Shown: positions 51,013 through 62,784 of the stretch, piece by piece
How the letters are laid out: the number at the start of each line of letters is the position of its first letter
Numbering within the stretch: position 1 is the stretch's first letter
Origin: Orientallactaga sibirica
Taxonomy: Eukaryota; Chordata; Mammalia; Rodentia; Dipodidae
Assembly: GCA_036365145.1 (NCBI GenBank)
Contig: JAEOAD010000034.1
Location: 21,628,001-21,692,000 of the forward strand
DNA: 64,000 bases
Reading direction: 5' to 3'
Program-made: the position numbers and the translations under genes
The notes under the pieces: model-generated
The model's input: the letters and a program-made list of their open reading frames with translations, nothing else
Told to the model about the DNA's origin: nothing
Database searches by the model: none

Positions 51013-52226
51013 GGGCTGGGGGAGGGGCGCTCCATGCACAGGGCATTGGGAGGTAGATGGGTAGTGTTGTTTCCACAGGCAGCTGGGAGGTGGAGGTTCT
51101 TGAAGACATAGGGACTGCCAGGGCACTAGGTCACAAAACTGAGCCCCATGACAGCCCCCTCTGAAGGGTAAGTGAGAAGACACCTTCATGCATTGAGGCT
51201 CTTGAGTCCAGGATGCCAGCCATGCAGTGTTACAACCTGGCTGGGACTAGACTGGTGTGAGCCTAATTTCTAGGCCAAAAGGACTGCCCTGTCAGCTGCA
51301 TGTGACCAGCATCTTTTCCTCACTGTCTCTAAGCTGAGGAGAGCAGAGCCTGGGCCAAATGGTGCCATGTGATTTACCTCACAACCTGTGCCTTGGGGCA
51401 TTGGATGGTGGCATGGGCATCCAGGGAGGAGTGCAGTGGCCAGGGAAGCCTTGAGAGGCACCACAGCCCTCAGTGTATGTGGCCATCCTGTGTTTGGAGC
51501 CCAGACACCTCTTGCTGCAGTGTCTTAACAGCACACACCTGGTACATACCTACAGGGAAGCATCCTGCTAAGGCCTTGGAGGAAGGTACAGGGAGGTTCC
51601 AAAACAAAGCAGCAAAGGCCTGTTCCAACAGCCTTCTGCCCCAGAGCCTCCCATTTTAGCCTCCTGGTCCTTCCTCCTTCTAGCCTATAGTGTCTTCTTA
51701 TCTTTGGTCTCCACTGACAAGTTTGAGCCAAATGCCAAACCCCAGCTGGGCTGCCAAGTGAGACCTTTCTCTCAGGACTGCCCCCACCAACCCCTAGATT
51801 CTTGACCATGCCTCCCCCTGCCCCCAGCCTGTGCCTGGGGAGGCTGAGTAGGATTCCAGCTCTCAATCTCCTTAGGGTCCACAGAATAGCATTCAAGGGC
51901 CAAGGAGTCAGGGGAAGTAATGCAGGGTCCAGAAGGTCCGCCCAGCCCCTTAAGTTCCAGATTCATCTGAAAAGTAACACAATATCTGTGGATGCCCCTA
52001 AGGTGCTATGTGACTTTAGGCAAGTCAAAGAACCTCTCTGAGCCTCGCTTGTCAAATGCCTGACCATTTCTGAGGACCCAGTTACACAATGCATGTTGTG
52101 CTCCAAAATGCTGAGAGTAGGGAGGGCCTGGAGCCTGTGGCTGCCTTTCTTTATGTGAATATTGCATGTTACACAGTGGCTACAGGTGCAGGAAACAACA
52201 TGTGGTATTAAAACTTAAAAAGAGTT
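51013..52226. other. Unique sequence with a MIR remnant at 51985-52065
   Basis: GCTATGTGACTTTAGGCAAG and CCTCTCTGAGCCTCGCTTGT mark the MIR core (plus). No gene seen. Confidence 0.5.
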
Positions 52227-52462
52227 GTAGGTTGACTAGAGAGATGGCTCAGCAGATAAGAACACTTCCTGTGAAAGCATAGGGCCTGGGGAAGCCTGAG
52301 ACACTGCCCATGTTCAATCCCCAGGACCCACATAAACTTCAGAGCCTGGCCATGCACATCTGTAACCCCGGTCCCACAAGGCGGCAAGACCCTAATCTCT
52401 GGAGCTAGCAAGTAAATGGCAAGTTCCAGGATCAGTGAGAGACTCTGGTTGAACTAAAAAGG
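52227..52462 (+). repeat. B4-like composite SINE
   Basis: TAGAGAGATGGCTCAGCAGA head, CCTGGCCATGCACATCTGTA body, GAGAGACTCTGGTTGAACTA end. Confidence 0.7.
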
Positions 52463-52469
52463 GGGTAAA

Positions 52470-52545
52470 GGGTTGGGGATTTAGCTCAGTGGATGAGCGC
52501 TTGCCTAGCAAGTGCAAAGCCCTGGGTTCAGTCCTCAGCACAAGG
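52470..52545 (+). repeat. ID-like SINE
   Basis: GGGTTGGGGATTTAGCTCAG with A box TTAGCTCAGTGG and B-box-like GGGTTCAGTCC. It is derived from a tRNA-Ala/BC1-like RNA and follows a B4-like element directly. It is not a tRNA gene: no acceptor-stem pairing or CCA-side match was found. Confidence 0.75.
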
Positions 52546-52995
52546 AGGTGGGGGTGAAGCAGAAGGATATAAGAGTGATGGAGCAAGACACCCAGCAGTG
52601 TTCTGCTCCAGCCACTGCTCTGGTCACCACAGGGAGTGCACCCTGCTGCAGGCCAGTGCACTCGTCATCACGTGGGCATATCCGGGTGCATACACTGTAA
52701 CACACACACATGAAAAAAAGAAAATTAGGGTGGGAATTACCGGATGTCACAGTGTCAGAGCTGCAAAGGGCCTCAGAGCTCACCAATCAGTGCCTGGTGA
52801 GCCATGCCCAGGTCTCTCCACAGAATAGAGTACCACAGAGATATGAGGCAGGTGTGCACACGTGTGTGTTTCAGTGTTCATCTTATGCTTATTCTCAAAT
52901 CAGCTTCTGTTTGCAGAAAATACACACAGGAAAAGGGACACATTTGCCTGTAGTTCTGCCCCTAGGGAAGTTATTGAAGCGTGAGTCTCCTTTCT

Positions 52996-53180
52996 TTTTT
53001 AAAAAATATATTTATTTGAGAGAGAGAATATGAACATGTTAGGGCCTCCTACCCCTGTAATTAACTGCATGAACTCCAACTGCATGTGCATTTGGCTTTA
53101 TGTGGGTACTGGGGACTCAAACCCAGGCAATCAGGCTTTGCAAGCAAGCACCTTTAACTGCTGAGCCATCTCCTCAGCCC
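52996..53180 (-). repeat. tRNA-derived SINE
   Basis: TTTATTTGAGAGAGAGAATA tail, body diverged, head end GAGCCATCTCCTCAGCCCC. Confidence 0.75.
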
Positions 53181-53274
53181 CTCCTTTTCTTTTTTCTTCC
53201 ATATTTTTCTAAGCTCAAATTTGATATACGTTAGTTTATAATGGCTTGATTACTTCACATGTTGCAATTTTTCT

Positions 53275-53341
53275 TTTTTCTTTTTGGGATGTATTAAACC
53301 TAGGTCCTTGCACTCTACCACTGAGCTACCCCCTCAGCCCA
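53275..53341 (-). repeat. ID-like fragment
   Basis: AAACCTAGGTCCTTGCACTC, TACCACTGAGCTACCCCCTC. Confidence 0.6.
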
Positions 53342-53434
53342 TGTATTACAATTTTAAACACTATTCTATATTTTTTTCTATAGCATGATTCAGAATAGCT
53401 GAATAATGTTCCTATGAATAGAAATATCATAATT

Positions 53435-53578
53435 AGCTGGCCTTGGTGGTGCACACCTTTAATACCAGCACTCAGAAGCAGAGGTAGGAGGATGGCTGTG
53501 AGCTCGAGGCCATCCTGAGACTACATGGTGAAGTCCAGGTCAGCCTGGGCTAGAGCCCTACCCCATACACACACAAAA
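53435..53578 (+). repeat. B1-like SINE
   Basis: GCTGGCCTTGGTGGTGCACA through GGTCAGCCTGGGCTAGAGCC. Flanking ATCATAAT (53428, 53577) is a likely target duplication. Confidence 0.8.
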
Positions 53579-55120
53579 TCATAATTTCAGTGATCATGAA
53601 ATCAATTTATTATTGGACCCTGGGTTCACTTCCAACCTTTTCACAATGTATGTTTCAAATGGATTAAGATTGTACTTCCTGGTTCAAACCCAGCCTCCTC
53701 TCCTGTCAGAAGAGCACAGGAATTTCTGCCTCCTTGGATTGGAACAGGGAGTAGTTAATGGGAATTAGTCCGTAGGTGGGCTTTGACATAACGTGAAGTA
53801 AATGCTCCGTAAGATCTCACTGTCAGCAATAAATACATTCTTGGCATGTGCACTTTTTTGTTTGACTTGGTGAAAAGAACATTAGCAATCGCGTAATGGC
53901 TGATTTAGATATGTTCGGGGCGTTTCTATTGTGTGTCGGCCTACGGCAGGTACCATGGACCTAGAGGTGAGTACCTCATGATCTCCTAATGAGTCAAGAG
54001 ACCAACGCTGGCCAAATCATCACATAGGAGTGTAAGGACAAATAGTAAGTCCCTGGGGAGAAAGGCACTCGGGTCTTTGAGCCGGTGGCTCAGAGTCAGC
54101 CGGGAGAAGAGGCGAGTTGTTGGTGAGGAGGAGCTGAGAGCCTGTTTTGAAGCCAGTGAGGTTGTGGGACAGGAGCAGTCAAGCATGTGCCCCAGAGTGG
54201 TGGCAGCATCCCATATGCAGGGCTGTGTTTAGAAGGCTGATTCTTGCAAGACCCTATTAATACAGTGTGAGGATCCCCAAGGCTGTCTGCATGAGAGGCT
54301 GATGCTAGAGGCCACGTGGGGACAGATTCTGGTAAGACAAGAAGCACAGCAAATGGGACTTGATGTCTTAGTTACGTGATGGAAGGGAGTGCTCTCGTGG
54401 ACCGTCAATTCTGGATTGCAAACCTGAGGGAAGGATGGGCCAGCCGGGGAGGGTGGTGCTGTTCCTAGCTCAGTTTGGACCCATGGCTTTGGTTGAGTAG
54501 ACTTCAGACTGGTGAGATTGGTGGTCCAGGAGAGAGCAATGTGTAAACAATGGCAGGGAGGGGCAGGGAAGTACTGAGGTGGCTGGGTACTGCTCCTGAG
54601 AAGGGCCAAGGGGTGTGCCAGCAGTGGCAGCCACCTGGTGTTGATGGGCTAATGACCAGGGAGGGCAAGTGAGTGAGTGACAGGGTTGTCAGGGGAGCCC
54701 GCCTCCCCAACAATGGGCCACATGGCCACCGGAGCAGTAGGGAGGGGCTTGGTGGGTTTTGGCTTTGCTCCATGGTGCTTGGGGGCTTCAGGGAAAGTCC
54801 CTCCACTCCGATGTGCATGAAAGACAGGGAAGTGACTGAGAAGTTGGAGATTACTGGGTGGAACATGTCTGGCATTAGCTCTGGCTCTGCCAGATGATGG
54901 CAAGCTGATCCTCAGAGACTTCATTCATTCATTTACTCATTCACTCATTCATCAGCCACAGGCCCTTGGAGAAGACCAGAGCCTTTCACCGAAGTCAAAG
55001 TAGTGGTACTGAAACGCCTCAATATTTCAATAAGTGACAGTGGGCATTCCTTGCAGGACTGAATGACCCTCACTCTCCTCAGCCCTGCTTCACTGATGAG
55101 AAGCGGAGGCGCAAGGAGGC
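53579..55120. other. Unique sequence; (ATTC)n simple repeat at 54921-54955
   Basis: No gene seen. The 53740-53960 part has an unusual density of CpG and homeobox-like motifs and is noted as a separate observation. Confidence 0.5.
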
Positions 55121-55489
55121 TGCAGCAGTTACCTTGTTACAGGGATAAAACACCCGAACAGAAGCAGCTTGTGGAAGGACAGGGTCTGTTTCCGGCTTCC
55201 TGTTTCGAAGGGAGGTTTCATCATGGTGGGAAAGCATGGCAGGAAGCAGACAGCCAGGCGGCAGGTCTCCACAGCAGTAGGGAAGAAAGCAAAGAGGGAG
55301 ACAGAACTGAACACATACAGCAAGTGGGCCTGGCCTGCTTAACCCTAAGGCCCCCTCCCAAGTGACACACTTCCTCCAGCAAGGCTCCACCTCCCAGAGG
55401 CTCCACAATCTTCCCGAATATACCATCAACTGGAGATTCAAACACATGAGGCCACGGGAGGACATTTGACATTGAATCAATCCACCACA
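55121..55489 (-). mobile_element. MaLR-type solo LTR with exact target duplication
   Basis: TGCAGCAGTTACCTTGTTAC through AATCAATCCACCACA. GAGGC at 55116-55120 and 55490-55494 is an exact 5-bp target duplication. Confidence 0.85.
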
Positions 55490-55494
55490 GAGGC

Positions 55495-56764
55495 AAGAGT
55501 GTTCAAAGTCACAGAGCCAGCAGGAGGTAGGACTGGCATTGAAGCCCAGGCCCTACAGATTCTAAGATTTATTCTCTCCAGCACACGTGGGTAGCCTTCT
55601 GCTAGGCTGCTCCCCAGAGGCCTCTAAGGGGTTTCAGTTGTCAGAGGGCTGATCTCATTTCTTTTTGGTTTCCTGACTTAGAATTTCTGGGTCAACAGGG
55701 CTAGAGTGGGGAAACTAGATACTCTATAGATCCCGAGCCCTTTCCCCACCCTTGCTTCTGCCTCGCTGGACCCCACTGAGCTGTGAGCATAGGCCTTGCT
55801 TCTCTTGAAGGACCTAGCAGCTCCAGCCTCGGGTCTCTGCACTTGCTCATCCCAGCCCTACTTGTGGCTTGCTTTTGCCGCACTGTCCTTCCAGGCCCTT
55901 GTGTGACTGACCTCTCCACATGATCCCAGCGTACCGCCGCAGCCCAGTATTCCAGGACACCAAGTCTTCCTCCAGTGCACACCTACCACCTGGGACTCGA
56001 AATCACTCGTTCTTAGAATCTGATGGCATTGGTTTATAAACCCTCAGCCTCAGAACCAGCCTCTATGGGGAGGAGAGTCAGGCTTGGCTTGTCTGTGACC
56101 TTCCTTGCTCCTGATACCCGCAGTCAGTCCCCATCACATGAGCGAGTGGGCTGCTGAGAAGGGTCTGGGGAGCTTGGCCATCAGGATGAGCCTGTTCCTT
56201 TACTTCTGGGGAGCTCTGTGAGAGAACCCAGTGAGGGAAAGTCACCAGGGACATCCATCTGATCAGCCAGTTCCCTACCTCTACATTACCTGGAAAATTC
56301 CACTGTAGCTGCAGGCACGCTTCTAAGCCAGGATAGTGAATCCTTGCAGCCTCCCTGAAAAGAAGGGTCATGTCTTAGCAGACAGGACACAGACATAAAG
56401 CTGGAAAAGCATTAGGGGACTTTGAGTCTGAGCTCCCCTCTCCTCCTCCAGGGTCGTGGGTGCCTGCAGGAGAACCTAGAGGGCAAGAGCTACAGAGAAG
56501 CTCCCAGAAGTAGGGAGAACCCCAGGAGGCTGTAGCCTCCTCCTTCAGCAGGCTGTGTGACCTTGGCCAAGCCTTTGGACTTCTCAGGACTTCAGTTTCC
56601 GTGTTAGCACCTAGAGAGTAGTGGCAGAGAAGGTCCCAAGCCCAGGCCCTGAGAAGTTCCGGTGAGCCTTTTCCTGCCAGGGCCACCCTGCAGTCACCCC
56701 ATAAGGGGTTAAGCTCTGGGCGCACACCAAACCCCCTCCTTCTCACAAAACACTTGTAGGAAAT
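55495..56764. other. Unique sequence upstream of the second candidate AKNA promoter
   Basis: MIR-like remnants near 55500-55560 (reverse) and 56545-56610 (plus). Nothing coding. Confidence 0.5.
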
Positions 56765-57007
56765 CAGGCTGGGCGCTTCCTGTGAGGAGGAGGAGGAGGA
56801 GGCTGTGGCGAGGCGGCCTCAGCTGCAGGGGCGGGGAGAAGTGGGGAGCGAGATGCTTGTCTGTAAGCCACAGATCGGGCTGGCAGAGCAGCCTGGAGGT
56901 GGGCCAGGCCTCCGTGGAGGCAGAGGGCTCCCCAGGTTTGGAACAAAGACCTCACGGGCAGCTTCCCTGAGCCCTCGTTGGCGGGATGCTGGTGGATTCC
57001 AAGAAAG
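56765..57007 (+). promoter_or_regulatory. Second GC-rich promoter and candidate AKNA first exon
   Basis: A (GGA)n stretch at about 56785-56803 leads into GC-rich sequence with GGGGCGGGG at 56828-56836. An ETS-type core (CTTCCTGTG) lies at about 56777-56785, which fits a blood-cell promoter (inference). The exon ends at a consensus donor, AAAG|GTAAGG (57007/57008). An ATG at 56986 opens MLVDSKK and runs through the donor. Mouse and human AKNA start some kilobases beyond WHRN, as I recall, which fits this position at least as well as the CpG island at 48.6 kb. The TSS is not visible directly. Confidence 0.6.
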
Positions 57008-59458
57008 GTAAGGAGCTGATGTGAGGAGGGTCAGTCTGAGCCGCCTTTTCTCTGGACAGGCCAGTCACAGACTCTCTTGGGGACAGCACGGGCAGCTAGC
57101 CCAACCCAGCCAGGAAGTGGCAGCTGCGCAGCTGTTACCACTCCTCTCTAGCTCGGCCAGGGTGGACTTTGGGATGCTGTCTTTTGGTCTTAGCTCCGAT
57201 TCTCTTGTCTTGTAAACTTGGGTGAGCCCTGGTCCCTCTCTGTGTGGGATGTCCTCATCTAATGGAGAGTTAGTGTCTAGATTGCTAAGGGGTCTTGGGG
57301 ACATGCAGGGGTTGGAGGGAAGGCCAGGAGGTTGCAACCACCTCTCAGGAGTGGCCCCTTATGTCATTAGGGGCAGAGACAGGACCCTGTACATACTGAG
57401 AGCCAGCGGGCCAGCTCGGCCTTCAGGACAAAGATTAGAGACAGCAATAGCTGGGCCCCTTTTCCTCCCTGGCTGCTTGAGCAAGCTGGGGATGGGCTGG
57501 GGACACCCAAGGAGGTGGTTCTGTTTCCTGTGGGGCTGAGGCAACTGCTTGGGAACATCAAGCCTGTGCTTTGAAGCTGATTAAGCTGCCACAGAGCTTC
57601 TTCTACACGAAATGAAGGGGGTCTGTCTTCCCATCTTCCTGTTCCCCATCCCCCAAAGTCTGACAGCCTTGGTTCAATCACAACATCTGCTTTTCCATCC
57701 TTAGGCCAAACTTCCTGGTTGTGAGGTCTTGTGAGAGCCCTCTGGGTCTCTGCCTCAGTTTCCTCATCTGAGGAAAGTCAGGGTCAGGTTAGGGTGGGGA
57801 GTGGCCTGGATAGCCCTGGCTGGATGGGAGGGTCTTCCAAAGGCCTGAGGCAGCTAAGGGCTGCCAGGCCACACTGGTGAATGGTCACCCTGGAGTTGGG
57901 CAATGGAGCCATAGAACAGGGCTTCCTAAGTTTTAGAATGGTTCCCTGTCAGGAAGCCCCCAGACCACAGGATGTGTTATGTGCTATGAGAGTGGCAGGA
58001 GATGGGAAGCAGAAAGAGGGCAAGGTCTGATGTTTTGTTGGATGGGGGGGGGTAGTTCCTCCTGGGCAGGTGGAGACCCTGCGCCCAGTGGCACATTTCT
58101 TTGGGCAGCCTTGGTCCTAACTGGGCTGGCTCTCCTGGGATAATCGTGTTGTTGGAGCCTTCAAGACCAGGCCCCACTGTTGCCCTGTAAAGACTGATAG
58201 GAGCCTGTCTGCCCGTAGTGTGTGACATTCAGTGATCCTGGCCCTTAATTCCCCTTGAAGTTCAGTTTGCACTTGCAGACCTCTGTGCCTTTGTTTACAA
58301 TGTTCCCTTTGCCCAGGATGCCCTTCGACAGCCGCCTTCCCCAATGCACTTGGTCTGTCAAGGCTGCCCCAAACCTTCCTGCTTCCGTGGTCCTTCTGTA
58401 TGGTGTCCTACCTTCCAGGTGTGGTCCACCATTCTGTATTCCTCCTGCCATAGTATATAATGCACATCCTAGGGCTCTTAAAGTTAACTTGTATCCACTG
58501 GGGCTCAGCATGTGTCTTTAGTCCTTTGAAATATGACCTCAGGGAGAAGGAAGGATAAAGGTTCTGAGGCTGGCACCCTCTGGAGCTGAGTTGGTGGGAG
58601 CCTCCAAGTTCGTCTGGCCTGCCCAGGGCTATTGTGATACCCCCAGTGGTATCAAGGCCTTTGCTTCACTTTGCAGCAAGTACTTCATGCTGTGAGTGGC
58701 AGTGGTACCAGGGCAGACACCTGCTCACTTGGCACCCCACTTACGTCTCTGTCACTTTATCCCATCCTGAGGTTGACAAGTGTTTTGCACCCATGTGTGT
58801 TGATTGACTGGACAGTCTCAGACTCTATGGCTCTGTGGGCTGTAGCAAGAGGCCTTGCTCAAAAAGACAAGTTTAGGGGCCCGAGAGGCGGGAGCAAAAC
58901 TATAGCCAGGGACCAAAGCTGCCTATGATCTGTAGCCCCCGGTCACGGTGAGATTTCTGTGACAACTGAGTCATTCCAGGAGACGGGCTGTTCCTCTTTG
59001 TGCACACAGAAGCCTCTGTGATTGGACAGGCTGCTGTGTGGTAGAGCTAGAAAAATACCCTTTTAAAAGTCAGAAAGCCACACTCCCCTCCAGCCCTTCG
59101 TCAGCAGAGGCTTGAGAAAGAGACAGGCAGTTGTTTAACCCTCACATGTCTTCCACCTGCTTTAGCAATGGGAGCCAAGAGCCCAGGGATGCTGAGTTTG
59201 CTTGCAGGGAACCCTACTGAGGCCCCAGGTTAAATGCAGATTCCCAGACCCTGTTCCAGGACCATTGAGCCAGACTCCTGTGTGTGACCAGAACTATTTT
59301 CACACAAACTCAAGGTCAAGATCTTAACAGGGATTTGCAGCAGGGGTGCACGCCTTGCAGGGGGCTCAAGGAGTGAGGACTTGGAATCCCTACTTATCTT
59401 GTGTATGCATGTTTTTAAAAACTTGTGTTTGGAAATATTCTAATACATATAGTATGGT
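57008..59458 (+). other. Candidate AKNA first intron, mostly unique
   Basis: Starts at the donor at 57008. A MIR-like remnant is at 57705-57780. No exon recognised. Confidence 0.5.
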
Positions 59459-60025
59459 ATGTGTGTGGGTGGGTGTGAGAGAGAGAGGTATATATATGGT
59501 GTGCATGTGCCGTGATGTGCATGTGGAAGTCAGAGGACAACTTGAGGTTGTCGATCCTTCCCTTCCACCTTCTCTGAGACAGGGTCTCTTTTGTTACTTT
59601 TTAAATTTTTAAAAATATGTTTATTTTTATTTATTTATTTGACAGAGAGAACGGGGGGGGGGGAGGATGGGTGCACCAGGGCCTCTAGCCACTGCAAACG
59701 AACTCCATATGCATGCACCACCTTGTGCATCTGGCTTACATGGGTCCTGGGGAATTGAACCTGGGTCCTTTGGCTTTGCAGGCAAACAACTTAACCACTA
59801 AGCCATCCCTTCAGCCCTCTTTTGTTATATATTTTTTTAATCACTGCAAACACCAGACTAGCTGGCCAAAGAGCCTTGAGATTCTCCCAACTCCACCTCC
59901 CGTTGCTATAGATGCAGTGGGATTATAGATGTGTGCACTACTTGTGTTTATGTTTTGGGGATCCAAACTTCAGTCATCATGCTTGCTCAGCAAGTGCTTT
60001 TAACCACTTAGCTGTCTCCCCAGCC
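59459..60025 (-). repeat. B4-like SINE split by a tRNA-derived SINE
   Basis: Left piece 59459-59597 (GTGCATGTGGAAGTCAGAGG) and right piece 59819-60025 (GACTAGCTGGCCAAAGAGCC, CAGCAAGTGCTTTTAACCAC) form one reverse composite. Confidence 0.7.
59598..59818 (-). repeat. tRNA-derived SINE nested in the B4-like element
   Basis: TTTATTTTTATTTATTTATT tail, G run, head end GCCATCCCTTCAGCCC. Target duplication TCTTTTGTTA at 59587 and 59818. Confidence 0.85.
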
Positions 60026-61019
60026 CCACATGTAGTATGTTAATACAGGTATATAAACTTGGTATATACAAAGGTATATGAGTAAATGCATTTTTACTGA
60101 TGGGTTAAGCACAAACTAGGAGTGCCCTTGGCCAAGACTGACCATTATAATCTTGCTGTCCCATTAAGTGGCCTGTGGCCCTGGCATAGTCACTGTTCCC
60201 CACTGAGCCTCAGTCTTGTCTCTTGGAGGCAGTGTTTCTGAGAAAGGAAGTCGGATTGAGGGGATATAAGTAAAGTTTCCTGCCAGGCCAGCAGAGTGGG
60301 GGCACTGTGTATGTGGGCATTATGAAGCAAAGAGTGATATGGAGGAAATTCAGGGGCTCTTCACTGGGGAGCAAACAGGAGGGCTGAGTGGGAGAGAGAG
60401 AAAAACCTTAAGCCTCTGAACCCAGAGCCAGCATCATGGCCAAGGGGGGAGTGTTATCCCTTGTTGCTCCCCCAGTCCTTCTGAAGGTGGCCTTTCCCGA
60501 GCCACCCTGGTCCCTGGTGAACTCCGAGTTCAGAAATAATTGCCTGCTGATTTCTTAACTGTACACTGAAGGCTACTGGGTAGGGTCAAAGAGCTTACTA
60601 GGCTTAAGGCCAACCAACTGCCTGTCTCCAAGGCCAGGGGCTATAGTGGCCTGGATCTAGACTGAAGAGCCCAGTCTTAGTTGGGGAGTGGGGACGAGGG
60701 GAGCTGACTGAAGATACCTGTGACTTCTGTGCCTGGCACAAAGGAAGTCCATGGGGAAGTGTTAGAAATAGCAGAAGGGTGTGAAAGATGAGTGGGAGGG
60801 GAAACGCCCCTTTCAGGCCACTCCCCAGGTCCCTCTGCAGCCAGGCAACCAGCTGTGGTTCAGTGTCCACAAGCACCTGAGAAGGACTTGGTCTAGGAGG
60901 TCCTGGGAGCCCCCCCTGGGTGTGGCTGGGTCTTCTCATCCTCTGCTGTGTCACCTAGCCCCACTCATACCGCAGCCTCTGTACTCTGGGCACCCCTCAC
61001 CTGGTATGCCCTGATTTTT
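60026..61019. other. Unique sequence upstream of AKNA coding exon
   Basis: No gene or clear repeat recognised. Confidence 0.5.
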
Positions 61020-61805
61020 CTTTATTGAACTGAAAATCACGTAACATGAAAGTAAACATTTAAAGAATATTTTATTTTTATTTATTTATTTGAGGAAGAG
61101 GGAGGGAAGGAAGGAGGAAGAGAGAGGGAGAGAATGGACACGTTAGGGCCTCCAGCTGCTGCAAATGAACTCCAGACGCATGTGTGCCACCTTGTACATC
61201 TGGCTTACGTGGGTCCTGGGGAATCAAACCTGGGGACTTTGGCTTTGTAGGCAAACACCCTAACTGCTAAGCCATGGCTCCAGCCTGAAAGTGAACATTT
61301 TTAAAGTGACAGTCTAGTGGCCCTGAGAGTATTCGCACCATTGCAATGCAGTCCCCTCTGTCCACTTTACCACCTTATAAGGAAACCCAGCACCTACTGA
61401 GCAGCTATGGACTTTCCTCCCCCGCAACCTGCAGATGCTATTGGCCACCTCTCTCTGTCTCTGGACTTACCTCGGTACACTGGCCCTGGGTTCAGACACA
61501 CTGGTACTTCATATCTGGTTTCTCTCACTTAGCGTGATGTTTCAGAGGTTTACCCACACTGTAGCGTGTGTCAAGACTTCATTCCTTTTGTTTGTCGTAA
61601 CTTCATTCCTTTCTGTGGTGAATATTATTAGGTTGTATGTGAAGACCACAAATTGCTTCTCCATGTTGATGGACGGATGCCTGGATCGTCCCTTCTTTTC
61701 AGCTATTGGTAAGAACCACGCATGGACCTGTGTTTGTTTGCAAGCCTGCTTTCAATTATGTTCGGAGCTGGAAAGATCTTACCATTCCTTGCTTTCAACC
61801 TGAAT
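61015..61805 (+). repeat. Old L1M 3'-end fragment, interrupted
   Basis: TTTATTGAACTGAAAATCAC, then after a SINE TTTTAAAGTGACAGTCTAGT, TCTCACTTAGCGTGATGTTT and GAATATTATTAGGTTGTATG. These match the conserved ancient L1M 3' region. It carries a tRNA-derived SINE at 61065-61287. Confidence 0.7.
61065..61287 (-). repeat. tRNA-derived SINE nested in L1M
   Basis: TTTATTTTTATTTATTTATT tail, GGAAGG simple repeats, head end GCCATGGCTCCAGCCTG. Flanking GAAAGTAAACATTT and GAAAGTGAACATTT are target duplications with one mismatch. Confidence 0.85.
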
Positions 61806-61807
61806 TT

Positions 61808-62178
61808 TTCTTCTGTGTGTACATGTGTGGTATGCTTGTGGATATATGCATGTTTGTATGTGTGTGTACATGTATGTGCTGGTGTGTGTGTGAATGCATG
61901 TGCATTTGGAGGCCAGAGGTCAACATCTGGCATCTTAGTCAATTGCTCTCCACCTTGTCCTTTGAGGCAGGGTCTCTCACTGAACCTAGAGCTCACCAGT
62001 TCAGTTAGACTAGCCAGCCAGCAAGCCTCAGGGATCCTTCTGTGTCTGCCTTTCAAGTGCCGAGATTTAAGGCGCATAATACTATGCTTGACATTTTACG
62101 TAGGTCTTTGAGATCCAAACTCGGGTCTTTATGCTTGTTGTGCAATTATTTTATCCATTGAGCCATCTCCCCAGCCTC
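61808..62178 (-). repeat. B4-like composite SINE
   Basis: TG-rich tail, GGAGGCCAGAGGTCAACATC, TTAGACTAGCCAGCCAGCAA, head end GAGCCATCTCCCCAGCC. Target duplication CAACCTGAATT at 61797 and 62179. Confidence 0.85.
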
Positions 62179-62189
62179 CAACCTGAATT

Positions 62190-62671
62190 CTTGCCCCAGG
62201 GATGCCAGACAATGTGCCCAGAGGAAGTGGCTTCTCTACAGGTCTGGCACCTTCCTTGATGTCCTTGGCATGAAGTGGGACAACCCAGGCCTCTTCATCA
62301 CTCCTCACCTAAATGGTAGCTGCCTGCTTTCCTGTGTACATCCCCCCAGGCTATCAGTGCTGTGACCAGAGTCTGCGCCTTGTGCCCAGTGCCCGTGGGC
62401 AGAGCTAGGCATGCAGGGACAGTAGCTGGCACATGCCAAACTGGTCAGTGTGCCAGTCGCTAGCTCCTTCTCATGTCTCCTGGAAGGAGAGAGGAATTTT
62501 TCACCCCAAGGATGAAGAGAGTGAGACAGTGATTCGTGTGAGGTCACACAGCTCAAAAGATGGTGCCAGGAGTTGAGCCTGCTATCTGATTCTGGGGTAC
62601 CTGCTGGTAATGTCTTGTGAATAAAGGCAGGCCTTGAGGAGTAATACGGACCTTGGTTGTATCCCTGACAG
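62190..62671. other. Unique sequence upstream of AKNA coding exon
   Basis: Contains a MIR remnant at about 62500-62590 (GAGGTCACACAGCTCAAAAG, reverse). Confidence 0.5.
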
Positions 62672-62784
62672 GCCACAAGCAAAATGATGGCTGCTGAGAA
62701 GAGCTTCTGGTGACTCTGGGGCCCCTGGCCACAGCCGTGTCTCCTGAAGATGAAGTGGCCCAGGTGAAGGCCAGGCCAGGCCCC
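62672..62784 (+). other. AKNA: AKNA 5'UTR part of the coding exon, with two candidate acceptors
   Basis: Two AG acceptors precede the ATG: CCCTGACAG at 62671 and GGCCACAG at 62734. The first gives a 113-base leader. The second gives a 50-base leader with no stop in the AKNA frame. Which is used cannot be decided from sequence alone. Confidence 0.5.

Noticed and set aside
52470..52545. Possible tRNA-Ala gene
   Set aside because: It has A- and B-box-like motifs but no cloverleaf acceptor pairing, and it matches the ID SINE head.
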